DNA of 64,000 nt from Flavobacterium coralii (GTDB lineage Bacteria; Bacteroidota; Bacteroidia; Flavobacteriales; Flavobacteriaceae). A program made the translations under genes and the position numbers. The notes beneath the pieces are model-generated. The model was not told the DNA's origin and ran no database searches. It saw only the letters and a list, made by a program, of their open reading frames with translations. The DNA is taken from contig NZ_JAHDIU010000002.1 of assembly GCF_019891545.1 (NCBI RefSeq), positions 248,001 to 312,000 of the forward strand, given 5' to 3'. This document shows, in pieces, positions 57,235-64,000 of this stretch. Each line of letters starts with the position of its first letter. Position 1 is the first letter of the stretch.

Positions 57235-58140
57235 ATGAAGTTAACCATATTAGGCTGTTATGCTGCCACACCCCGGTCTATGACCAACCCTACATCGCAG
57301 GTATTGGAAATACGAAACAGGATGTTCCTTATAGATTGCGGTGAAGGTACGCAGGTGCAGCTACGCAAAAACAAATTGCGATTTTCTAAAATCAATCATA
57401 TTTTTATATCTCACCTGCACGGTGACCATTTTTACGGGCTGATTGGGTTAATTTCTACATTCTCACTACTGAACCGTAAAACCGATTTGCATGTTTATGG
57501 CCCGAAAGGAGTGAAGGAAATCATACTGTTACAGTTAAAGCTATCAAACTCATGGACAGGTTATAACCTTTATTTTCACGAGTTAAATTCGGCGGTGCCA
57601 CAACTTGTTTTTGAAGATGATAAGGTGAAGGTAACCACACTGCCCCTAAAGCACAGGGTTTATACCAACGGCTTTTTGTTTGAAGAAAAGCCTTTTGAGA
57701 GAAAACTTAATGTAGCTGCTGCTGAAAGATACGGCATTGATGTTTGCTATTACCAAAAAATAAAAAACGGTGGAGATATTACGCTTGAAAACGGGAGAGT
57801 TATACCTAATACTGAGCTGAGCTTTGACCCGCCCGCACCAAAAAGCTATGCTTTTTGTTCGGACACCATGTATAATGAAGATTTAGTGCCTTTAATGCAA
57901 AACGTAGATGCATTGTATCATGAAAGTACTTTTTTAGAGTCAGAAAAGCATTTATGCGAGCCAACTATGCACAGTACCGCAAAACAGGCAGCAGTCATAG
58001 CCAAAGCGGCTAATGCAAAGCAGCTTATACTTGGGCATTTTTCCACCCGGTATGATGATATTGATAATTTTAAGCACGAGGCTGCCACAGTTTTTGAAAA
58101 TGTTGAGGTTGCCGATGACGGAAAAATTTTTGAAATATAA
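57235..58140 (+). CDS. rnz: ribonuclease Z
   Basis: 301 residues of the metallo-beta-lactamase fold. The zinc motif ISHLHGDHFYGL supplies His-x-His-x-Asp-His, and FCSDTMYNEDL, YHESTFLES and ILGHFSTRY provide the remaining ligands. It cleaves tRNA precursors at the 3' end to allow CCA addition. The start ATG gives the standard N terminus. A small hairpin (CCTGCC/GGCAGG) occupies the gap after the STAS-like gene. pdxH follows after 24 bases. Confidence 0.95.
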   Translation: MKLTILGCYAATPRSMTNPTSQVLEIRNRMFLIDCGEGTQVQLRKNKLRFSKINHIFISHLHGDHFYGLIGLISTFSLLNRKTDLHVYGPKGVKEIILLQLKLSNSWTGYNLYFHELNSAVPQLVFEDDKVKVTTLPLKHRVYTNGFLFEEKPFERKLNVAAAERYGIDVCYYQKIKNGGDITLENGRVIPNTELSFDPPAPKSYAFCSDTMYNEDLVPLMQNVDALYHESTFLESEKHLCEPTMHSTAKQAAVIAKAANAKQLILGHFSTRYDDIDNFKHEAATVFENVEVADDGKIFEI

Positions 58141-58164
58141 ATTCAGTTTAAATCTGTAATTTTT

Positions 58165-58809
58165 ATGAAAGACCTTAGTAACTACCGCAAATCGTATGAA
58201 AAAAGCGCCCTTACAGAAGGTGTAGTGCCGGATGACCCTATCGTGCTTTTCAGGGACTGGTTTATACAGATGGAAGAATTTGGTGGTACCGCAGAGGTTA
58301 ATGCGATGACGGTATCAACAATTGGTTTAGACGGTTTCCCAAAAGCAAGGGTGGTGCTGCTAAAACAGTTTACATATGAAGGGTTTATATTCTTTACGAA
58401 CTACAATTCAGAAAAAGGGCGTGCAATAGCTGCTAATCCAAATGTCTGCCTTTCTTTTTTCTGGCATGAAATGGAGCGGCAGGTAATCATAAAAGGGAAA
58501 GCAGAGAAAATAGCCGAAAACCTTTCTGACGGATATTTTGAAAGCCGCCCGTTAGGTAGCCGTCTTGGTGCCGCAGCTTCCCCGCAAAGTGAGGTGGTAC
58601 CGTCACGCGAATATCTCGATGAAAAACTGCAACAGCTTGAAAAGGAGTATCAGGGTAAAGAAGTACAAAGGCCATTACACTGGGGCGGTTATATTGTTAA
58701 GCCTGTAAGCATAGAATTCTGGCAGGGCAGGCCCAACCGCATGCACGACCGAATCCTCTTTACACTTACCGAAGACCTGAACTGGATAAAGGAGAGGCTT
58801 GCCCCATAA
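58165..58809 (+). CDS. pdxH: pyridoxamine 5'-phosphate oxidase
   Basis: 214 residues, full length. It oxidises pyridoxamine- or pyridoxine-5'-phosphate to pyridoxal 5'-phosphate using FMN. Conserved blocks include TVSTIGLDGFPKARVVLLKQ, FFTNYNSEKGRAI, RPLGSRLGAAASPQSE and the C-terminal FWQGRPNRMHDRI that binds the substrate phosphate. It closes the pyrR-pyrB-rnz group, though a functional link with these genes is not obvious. Confidence 0.95.
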   Translation: MKDLSNYRKSYEKSALTEGVVPDDPIVLFRDWFIQMEEFGGTAEVNAMTVSTIGLDGFPKARVVLLKQFTYEGFIFFTNYNSEKGRAIAANPNVCLSFFWHEMERQVIIKGKAEKIAENLSDGYFESRPLGSRLGAAASPQSEVVPSREYLDEKLQQLEKEYQGKEVQRPLHWGGYIVKPVSIEFWQGRPNRMHDRILFTLTEDLNWIKERLAP

Positions 58810-58903
58810 ACTTTAATACCAAATTAACAGCAAATAATGTTTTTTCAATCGGTTTTTTTATGATATTTAAGTTTTTGATTTCTAATGTTTAAACCTGAAT
58901 GTG

Positions 58904-59425
58904 ATGAAAAACCTGATATTGATACGCCATGCCAAATCAAGCTGGGATGCACCCCTTATAGATAAAGACAGGCCGCTCTCTAAACGCGGTATTAATGATG
59001 CGCACCTTATGGCTGCAAACGTTCACGATTACTTACCCGACTCTTATGTAGTGTGGAGCAGTACTGCGCAAAGGGCAAAAAACACAGCCTATATATTTGC
59101 CGCTAATTTATCTATACCTTTAGAAACCATAGTGTTTAAAGACGACCTTTATACTTTTGATGAAAAGAGCCTGGAGCGCACTATTAAAAGCTGCGACAAC
59201 CAATTTGATAACTTAATTCTTTTTGGTCATAACGATGCTATTACTAATTTTGTTAATACCTTTGGGAACCATATTGTAGAGAATGTTCCTACAGCGGGTT
59301 TTGTATCTCTTTCGTTTGAAGAAAATGCATGGAAAGAGATAGGCAAAGGGAAAACAGAAAAGCTATTGTTTCCAAGAGACTTAAAGAAATATGATCCACC
59401 ACTCACCGGTAAACCGATATATTGA
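58904..59425 (+). CDS. sixA: SixA-type phosphohistidine phosphatase
   Basis: 173 residues from ATG 58904; GTG 58901 is adjacent in frame but less likely. It belongs to the histidine phosphatase superfamily with the catalytic RHG-like motif LILIRHAKSSWD and the second histidine in ILFGHNDAI. SixA removes phosphate from histidine on HPt domains. Its last 35 bases overlap the start of ppk1, so the two are translationally linked. A role in reversing phosphohistidine on PPK or partners is an inference from this overlap. Confidence 0.85.
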   Translation: MKNLILIRHAKSSWDAPLIDKDRPLSKRGINDAHLMAANVHDYLPDSYVVWSSTAQRAKNTAYIFAANLSIPLETIVFKDDLYTFDEKSLERTIKSCDNQFDNLILFGHNDAITNFVNTFGNHIVENVPTAGFVSLSFEENAWKEIGKGKTEKLLFPRDLKKYDPPLTGKPIY

Positions 59426-61496
59426 CAGAGAAAAAAGCTGGCTCGCATTTAATGCCAGAGTACTACAGGAAGCTGCTGACGAAAATGTTCCACTTTTAGA
59501 CAGACTTCGTTTTTTAGGGATTTTTTCAAACAATTTAGATGAGTTTTTCAGGGTGCGCTATGCTGCCATACGCCGCCTTAGCCTGGAAGGTGAGACAGGC
59601 GAGAAAATACTTGGCGGCATTACTGCCCAAAGGCTGCTTAAGGAAATTACCGATATTGTTATAGAGCAGCAGTCTGAAAGCCTCCGCATACTCAGCGTTA
59701 TAGAAAAAGAGCTCGAAAAAGAAAACATACACATCGTTAACGAAAAAGAAGTAACCAAAGAGCAGGGCATCTTTATTAAAGACTTTTTTATACAAAAGGT
59801 AGGGCCCGAGCTTGTTACCATTATCCTTAACGACCTTGACGAATTCCCGCTACTAAGGGATTCTTCAGGTTATCTTGCGGTAAAGCTCGTTATGAAACCC
59901 GGCCACCAGGACAATGGCAAGGCTGAAGAACAGGTGCGCTATGCCATAATAGAAATGCCGAAGAACATCAATCGCTTTGTGGTATTGCCGGATGTTAACA
60001 ACAGTAAATATGTAATACTGCTGGATGATGTAATTCGCTACAACCTGCACCACATCTTCAATATATTTAAATATGAAACTATTTCGGCACACATGGTAAA
60101 AATTACCCGTGATGCCGAGTTGGAAATAGACAGTGACCAGAGCAAGAGCCTTATGGAAAAAATATCCAAGGGAGTTCTTGAAAGGAAAATAGGTGAGGTG
60201 GTACGCTTTGTTTATGACCAGTCTATAGAAGATGATACCCTTGCATTTTTCCTTAAACGTATGGGGATAGACTCTACCGATAGTATCATTCCGGGAGGCA
60301 GGTACCACAACCGCAGGGACTATATGGATTTCCCTACACTTGGGCGTGAGGATTTGCTGTACAAGCAAAATGTGCCGTTACCGGTTAACGGCCTTAGCCT
60401 TGAAGGCAGTATCCTTCAGAAAATCAAGAAAAAAGATTACCTGCTGTATGCCCCGTACCAGTCTTTTGCATATGTAATTAAGTTTTTGCGTGAGGCAGCT
60501 CTTGACCCGAAGGTTATATCTATAAAAATAACATTATACAGGCTTGCCAAAAACTCGCAGATAATAAGCTCTCTTATTAATGCGGCAAGAAATGGCAAGA
60601 AGGTTACGGTACAGATAGAGCTTCAGGCGCGTTTTGATGAGGCCAGTAACATTTCTTACTCAGAAATGATGCAGAGTGAAGGCATCAACCTGATATTCGG
60701 TGTAAAAGGCTTAAAAGTGCACAGCAAGATATGTGTAATTGAAAGGGTGGAAGATAGAAAAGTTAAACGTTACGGTTTTATCTCTACCGGTAATTTCAAC
60801 GAATCTACCGCCCGCATTTATACTGATGTTACACTGTTTACGAGCCATCAGCCAATAATGAAAGAGGTAAATAAAGTATTTGATTTTTTTGAGGTGAACT
60901 ACCGCGTGCACCGCTACAAGCACCTGTTGGTGTCGCCGCAATATACCCGTAGTAAATTCAATAAGCTGATTGACAGGGAAATACTTAATGCAATAGCCGG
61001 TAAAGAAGCTTACATTAAGCTTAAAATGAACAGCCTGACCGACTTCAGGATGATAGACAAACTGTATGAAGCAAGCCGTGAGGGAGTGCGCATTCAGTTA
61101 ATAATAAGAGGTATATGCTGCCTTATACCGGGTGTGGAAGGTATGAGCGAGAATATAGAGGCTATCAGTATTGTGGATAATTACCTTGAGCATTCTAGGA
61201 TATATATCTTTGCAAACGGTGGCAACCCGGATGTATTTATATCTTCGGCTGATTTTATGACACGTAACCTTGACGCGAGGGTAGAGGTTACCTGCCCGGT
61301 ATATGATGATGAGATAAAGCAGGAGCTTATAGATACTTTTGAGATTGGCTGGAAAGGTAATGTAAAAGCAAGGCTGCACAGCGAGGAGCTTGACAACAAA
61401 TACCGCAAAAGGCATAATAACAAGATATTCAGGGCGCAACTGGAGACCTATATTTACTACAGGAACAAGCTTGAGGTTATTTACGAACAATTATAA
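59391..61496 (+). CDS. ppk1: polyphosphate kinase 1
   Basis: 701 residues: N-terminal helical domain (YIDREKSWLAFNARVLQEA, SNNLDEFFRVR), head domain, then two phospholipase D-like catalytic domains. The active-site histidine lies in LKVHSKICVIERVED, followed by YGFISTGNFNESTARIYTD. The second domain carries NYLEHSRIYIF. It polymerises phosphate from ATP into polyphosphate through a phosphohistidine intermediate. The start is the ATG at 59391, which gives the standard N terminus and lies inside sixA. Confidence 0.95.
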   Translation: MIHHSPVNRYIDREKSWLAFNARVLQEAADENVPLLDRLRFLGIFSNNLDEFFRVRYAAIRRLSLEGETGEKILGGITAQRLLKEITDIVIEQQSESLRILSVIEKELEKENIHIVNEKEVTKEQGIFIKDFFIQKVGPELVTIILNDLDEFPLLRDSSGYLAVKLVMKPGHQDNGKAEEQVRYAIIEMPKNINRFVVLPDVNNSKYVILLDDVIRYNLHHIFNIFKYETISAHMVKITRDAELEIDSDQSKSLMEKISKGVLERKIGEVVRFVYDQSIEDDTLAFFLKRMGIDSTDSIIPGGRYHNRRDYMDFPTLGREDLLYKQNVPLPVNGLSLEGSILQKIKKKDYLLYAPYQSFAYVIKFLREAALDPKVISIKITLYRLAKNSQIISSLINAARNGKKVTVQIELQARFDEASNISYSEMMQSEGINLIFGVKGLKVHSKICVIERVEDRKVKRYGFISTGNFNESTARIYTDVTLFTSHQPIMKEVNKVFDFFEVNYRVHRYKHLLVSPQYTRSKFNKLIDREILNAIAGKEAYIKLKMNSLTDFRMIDKLYEASREGVRIQLIIRGICCLIPGVEGMSENIEAISIVDNYLEHSRIYIFANGGNPDVFISSADFMTRNLDARVEVTCPVYDDEIKQELIDTFEIGWKGNVKARLHSEELDNKYRKRHNNKIFRAQLETYIYYRNKLEVIYEQL

Positions 61497-61498
61497 GA

Positions 61499-61524
61499 AA
61501 GGCACAGTTTTACCTTTGTGCCTT
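61499..61524. repeat. intercistronic hairpin between ppk1 and ppx
   Basis: AAGGCACA (61499-61506) and TGTGCCTT (61517-61524) form a perfect 8-bp stem with a 10-base loop, just after the ppk1 stop and 11 bases before the ppx ATG. There is no T run, so it may be an RNA-processing or stability element rather than a terminator. Confidence 0.5.
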
Positions 61525-61535
61525 ACAGTGCAGGA

Positions 61536-62426
61536 ATGATTAATATAAAGAAATATGCTGCCATAGATATTGGCTCTAACGCCATGAGGCTTTTAGTTGC
61601 CAATATTGTTGAGCAGGATGGGAAAGAAACACAGTTTTCGAAAAGCTCTTTAGTACGCGTGCCGATTCGCCTTGGGCAGGATGCTTTTACCGTTGGTGAG
61701 ATATCTGATGAGAATATAGAGCGTATGGTTGATGCCATGAAAGCCTATAAGCTGCTAATGAAAGTACATAAAGTAGAGCGTTATATGGCGTGTGCTACTT
61801 CTGCTATGCGTGAGGCTTTTAACGGTAGGGAAGTTGCTGATTTGATAGAGCAGGAAGCCGATATAAAAATCGATATTATAGATGGCAAAAAAGAGGCTGC
61901 CATTATAGCCTCCACCGATTTGCATAGCTTTATAAAACCGGAGCATACTTACCTGTTTGTAGATGTTGGCGGCGGCAGTACAGAGTTTTCGTTATTTGCA
62001 AACGGTAAGATTGTAGCATCTAAATCGTTTAAAAACGGCACTGTAAGGCTGCTTAACAATATGGTTAATGATATTGTGTGGCAGGAAATAGAAAAGTGGA
62101 TTAAAACAGTTACAGAGCCTTATGATAATGTAACCCTTATAGGCTCGGGCGGAAATATAAACAAGCTGTTCAAGCTTTCAGGTAAAAAGCAGGAATTACC
62201 GCTTTCCTATTTTTACATTAATTCGCAGTACCAGTTCCTGAACAGCCTTACTTATGAGCAGCGCATATCAGAACTTGGGCTTAACCCCGATCGTGCCGAT
62301 GTAATCATATATGCTACACGCATTTATCTTAATGCCATGAAATGGAGTGGTGCACGTAACATTTACGTGCCTAAAATCGGGCTTTCGGATGGTATAGTTA
62401 AAGCTATGTATTACGGAAAGATATAA
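61536..62426 (+). CDS. ppx: exopolyphosphatase, short Ppx/GppA form
   Basis: 296 residues from ATG 61536 (MINIKKYAAIDIGSNAMRLLV); an upstream TTG or GTG extends the frame without family sequence. It has the ASKHA phosphate motifs: YAAIDIGSNAMRLL, YLFVDVGGGSTEFSLF, and TLIGSGGNINKLF. The C-terminal HD domain of E. coli Ppx is absent, as in many Bacteroidota. It degrades polyphosphate and/or pppGpp. Next to ppk1 it makes a matched synthesis/degradation pair. Confidence 0.92.
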   Translation: MINIKKYAAIDIGSNAMRLLVANIVEQDGKETQFSKSSLVRVPIRLGQDAFTVGEISDENIERMVDAMKAYKLLMKVHKVERYMACATSAMREAFNGREVADLIEQEADIKIDIIDGKKEAAIIASTDLHSFIKPEHTYLFVDVGGGSTEFSLFANGKIVASKSFKNGTVRLLNNMVNDIVWQEIEKWIKTVTEPYDNVTLIGSGGNINKLFKLSGKKQELPLSYFYINSQYQFLNSLTYEQRISELGLNPDRADVIIYATRIYLNAMKWSGARNIYVPKIGLSDGIVKAMYYGKI

Positions 62427-62432
62427 TAAATT

Positions 62433-62453
62433 AAGAGCGGCATTGCCGCTCTT
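62433..62453. terminator. bidirectional terminator between ppx and the Spy-like gene
   Basis: AAGAGCGGC (62433-62441), loop ATT, GCCGCTCTT (62445-62453): perfect 9-bp stem, T-rich on both strands. It lies between convergent genes. Confidence 0.85.
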
Positions 62454-62466
62454 TTACTTTTACAAA

Positions 62467-62910
62467 TTATCCTTTACGTTCTTTATACTTAGCAAGGAGG
62501 CGCTTGTTAAACTCATCTTCCGCTTTTTTTAGCCGCAGTATTTTCACAGGCCCTATAATAGTTTTAAGGTCGGCTATAAGCTTCTGCCTTAATTTAAAAA
62601 GTTCTTCATCTGCTGCTTCCAACTGATTTAAATAAGAAAGTGCTTCTTTGTCAGTCATGGAGTCAAGCCCGCCTTCATCAAGTTTGCGAACCAGTCCCCT
62701 CATTTTCCTGTGGCGTAAATCAAACTCTTTTTCTTCGAAGGCATTATATACCGGCCAGAATTTAGCGGCTTCTTCGCTGGTAAGGTTCAATTCGGTGGTT
62801 AAAAAAGAAACCTTCAGCGCTTTAATACGTTCCCTTTTTTCCTTGCCGCCCTGTGCAAAAATACTTAAAGAAAAAAGTAATAATATCGGCAGTAAATATT
62901 TAGTTTTCAT
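62467..62910 (-). CDS. Spy/CpxP-like exported protein
   Basis: 147 residues from ATG 62910 (MKTKYLLPILLLFSLSIFAQGG), with a signal peptide. The mature part is helical and highly charged (REKIKAL, LTSEEAAKFWPVYNAFEEKEF, DELFKLRQKLIADLKTIIGPVKILRLKKAEDEFN), like Spy/CpxP-type or DUF3106-like periplasmic proteins. LTSEEAAKFWPVYN is typical for Bacteroidota members. It is the third gene of the sigma/membrane/Spy-like group and may act as a periplasmic chaperone or stress sensor. Confidence 0.75.
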   Translation of the reverse strand: MKTKYLLPILLLFSLSIFAQGGKEKRERIKALKVSFLTTELNLTSEEAAKFWPVYNAFEEKEFDLRHRKMRGLVRKLDEGGLDSMTDKEALSYLNQLEAADEELFKLRQKLIADLKTIIGPVKILRLKKAEDEFNKRLLAKYKERKG

Positions 62911-62914
62911 AATG

Positions 62915-63328
62915 TTATTCATTTAAATAATATTCATAATTACCCTGTCCGGAAATATATTCTTCTATTGCATCATCGCTGATTACAACAGATTGCTCAA
63001 GGTCTTTTATATCATTTTCATCAAGGTTCTGATACAGGTCATAGTTACTGATGTTAGCCTGATATACCAGGTAATTTTCTATAGCCAGGTTATCCGGCTG
63101 TGCTTCCTGTACTCCCAATTTAAAGTATAAACCTGTACCAAAAGCAAGTAATAAAATGGCCGCCGCAGATGCATACCAGGTGGTGAACCTTCGGTACAGC
63201 GGTATGGTTTTAACTTCAGGTTCCGGTATCTGCTGCATTACCTTATTCGTTAAAGATTCAAAGTAGCCATCGGGTACTTTAAAACCTGTACGGATTTTGG
63301 GTTCATTATCAAGTTTAAAATCATTCAT
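62915..63328 (-). CDS. single-pass membrane protein, putative anti-sigma factor
   Basis: 137 residues: a cytoplasmic N terminus (about 1-45, with GFKVPDGYFESLTNKVMQQI), a membrane helix (about 52-70, WYASAAAILLLAFGTGLYF) and an acidic outer region (LDENDIKDLEQ, SDDAIEEYISGQGNYEYY). The FxVPxGYFExL motif is common in Bacteroidota proteins next to ECF sigma genes. No classical ZAS motif. It lies between the sigma gene and the Spy-like gene, each within 30 bases. Confidence 0.75.
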   Translation of the reverse strand: MNDFKLDNEPKIRTGFKVPDGYFESLTNKVMQQIPEPEVKTIPLYRRFTTWYASAAAILLLAFGTGLYFKLGVQEAQPDNLAIENYLVYQANISNYDLYQNLDENDIKDLEQSVVISDDAIEEYISGQGNYEYYLNE

Positions 63329-63358
63329 GTCAGTAAGACTTATGTATTTTATAAAAGT

Positions 63359-63901
63359 TTAATTATTAACTATATATTCTTCAATTTTTTTTACGGCATG
63401 GTGATAAGATGCTTTTAAAGCACCAACTGATGTGCCCAATATCTCGGAAATCTCCTCATATTTAATGTCTTCAAAATATTTCATTTTAAAAACAAGCTGT
63501 TGTTTTTCCGGAAGTATTGCAATGGCCTGTTGCAGCTTTAATTGCAATGCATCACCTTCAAAATAATCATCAGCTTTCAGGTTCAGTATTGCCTTTTGCT
63601 GTGCTTCTTCGGTACTTAACCCCAGCTTTTTAGCACGCTGGCTTATGAATGTTATAGCTTCGTTAGTTGCAATCCTGTACATCCACGAAAAAAGTTTACT
63701 CTCGCCTTTAAAGTTCTCCAGGTTCCTGAAAATCTTTATAAAGGTATTCTGCAGCACATCATCCGCATCATCATGGTTAAGGACTATAGTACGGATATGG
63801 TTATACAGCGGCTTGCCGTATCTCGCTACGAGCTGCCTGAAAGCTGTTTCCCGTGTTTTTGGGTTTAGCAGTTCTGCAATAAAAACCTTTTCGTCATCCA
63901 A
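63359..63901 (-). CDS. ECF-type RNA polymerase sigma factor
   Basis: 180 residues from TTG at 63901, since no ATG lies upstream in frame before the stop at 63920. Region 2 includes YNHIRTIVLNHDDADDVLQNTFIKIFRNL and SWMYRIATNEAI; region 4 includes ILPEKQQLVFKMKYFEDIKYEEISEILGTSVGALKASYHHAVKKI. The two genes downstream are the membrane and Spy-like proteins, so this is a second complete ECF module, unrelated in sequence to the one at 6396. Confidence 0.88.
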   Translation of the reverse strand: MDDEKVFIAELLNPKTRETAFRQLVARYGKPLYNHIRTIVLNHDDADDVLQNTFIKIFRNLENFKGESKLFSWMYRIATNEAITFISQRAKKLGLSTEEAQQKAILNLKADDYFEGDALQLKLQQAIAILPEKQQLVFKMKYFEDIKYEEISEILGTSVGALKASYHHAVKKIEEYIVNN

Positions 63902-64000
63902 AGTTATCCGGTATTCAGCTTATAAGACTAAAGTTACGGCAAAAGGTTTAATAGCAGCACATTTAGTATTTATTTAAAAACGTTTAACAGGGCTTTACCA

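Overview
This 64 kb window is chromosomal DNA of a member of the Flavobacteriaceae, most likely Flavobacterium or a close relative. The evidence is lineage-typical protein families: a RimB-RimK fusion, a GldL-like membrane peptide, YfhO, GIN-domain proteins, short AraC regulators and Rcp1-type response regulators. Intergenic regions are A/T-rich, and several gene starts follow the Bacteroidota promoter pattern TTTG-N19-TAnnTTTG. I found no rRNA, tRNA, CRISPR array, prophage or insertion sequence. It reads as core genome with a few accessory sensory modules. About 60 protein genes cover nearly all of it and no gene-free stretch exceeds 300 bases.

Layout. 1-3.8 kb: a YfhO membrane protein cut by the window edge, and a glycosyltransferase. 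4-7 kb (minus): ECF sigma factor, membrane-anchored putative anti-sigma protein, and two exported beta-repeat (GIN/DUF4097-like) proteins. 7.1-11 kb: YebC, S41 protease, GcvT. 11.2-19.8 kb: NAD(P)HX repair enzyme, the histidine-degradation genes hutH and hutI on opposite strands, an esterase, an NlpC/P60 hydrolase, DUF2200, a thiolase, and a possible structured RNA before hutI. 19.8-23.6 kb: CorA, DUF1003, GNAT, fumarase. 23.8-30 kb: a sensory block with a bacteriophytochrome operon (response regulator, heme oxygenase, phytochrome kinase, Crp/Fnr), a DinB protein, a second response regulator and an AraC regulator. 30-38.5 kb: ceramidase-like protein, SDR, AKR, TlpA-like lipoprotein, a YbiT-type ABC-F protein, and a four-gene operon headed by RimB-RimK. 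38.6-47.8 kb: ClpC, GyrA, TPR protein, PheT. 48-54.9 kb: M14 peptidase, a histidine kinase/response regulator pair, DnaK. 55-62.4 kb: a small lipoprotein, pyrR-pyrB, an STAS-like protein, rnz, pdxH, then sixA-ppk1-ppx. 62.5-63.9 kb (minus): a second ECF sigma, membrane protein and Spy-like module.

Themes. Envelope and stress sensing recurs (two ECF modules, ClpC, DnaK, polyphosphate enzymes, S41 protease). Light sensing is self-contained because the chromophore-making heme oxygenase sits between the response regulator and the phytochrome. Reverse glutamylation of ribosomal protein S6 may be combined with its ligase in one polypeptide.

The observations I rate highest are: the ABC-F protein whose two degenerate motifs fall in the same composite ATP site; the phytochrome operon with a Crp/Fnr regulator translationally linked to it; the sixA/ppk1 overlap; a possible structured RNA at 18371-18511; nested palindromes at 14262-14329 and 31520-31657; and a sigma-54-like promoter with TGTCAT repeats before dnaK. 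No clear novel defence or mobile system is visible. All function calls come from reading motifs; no database search was possible.
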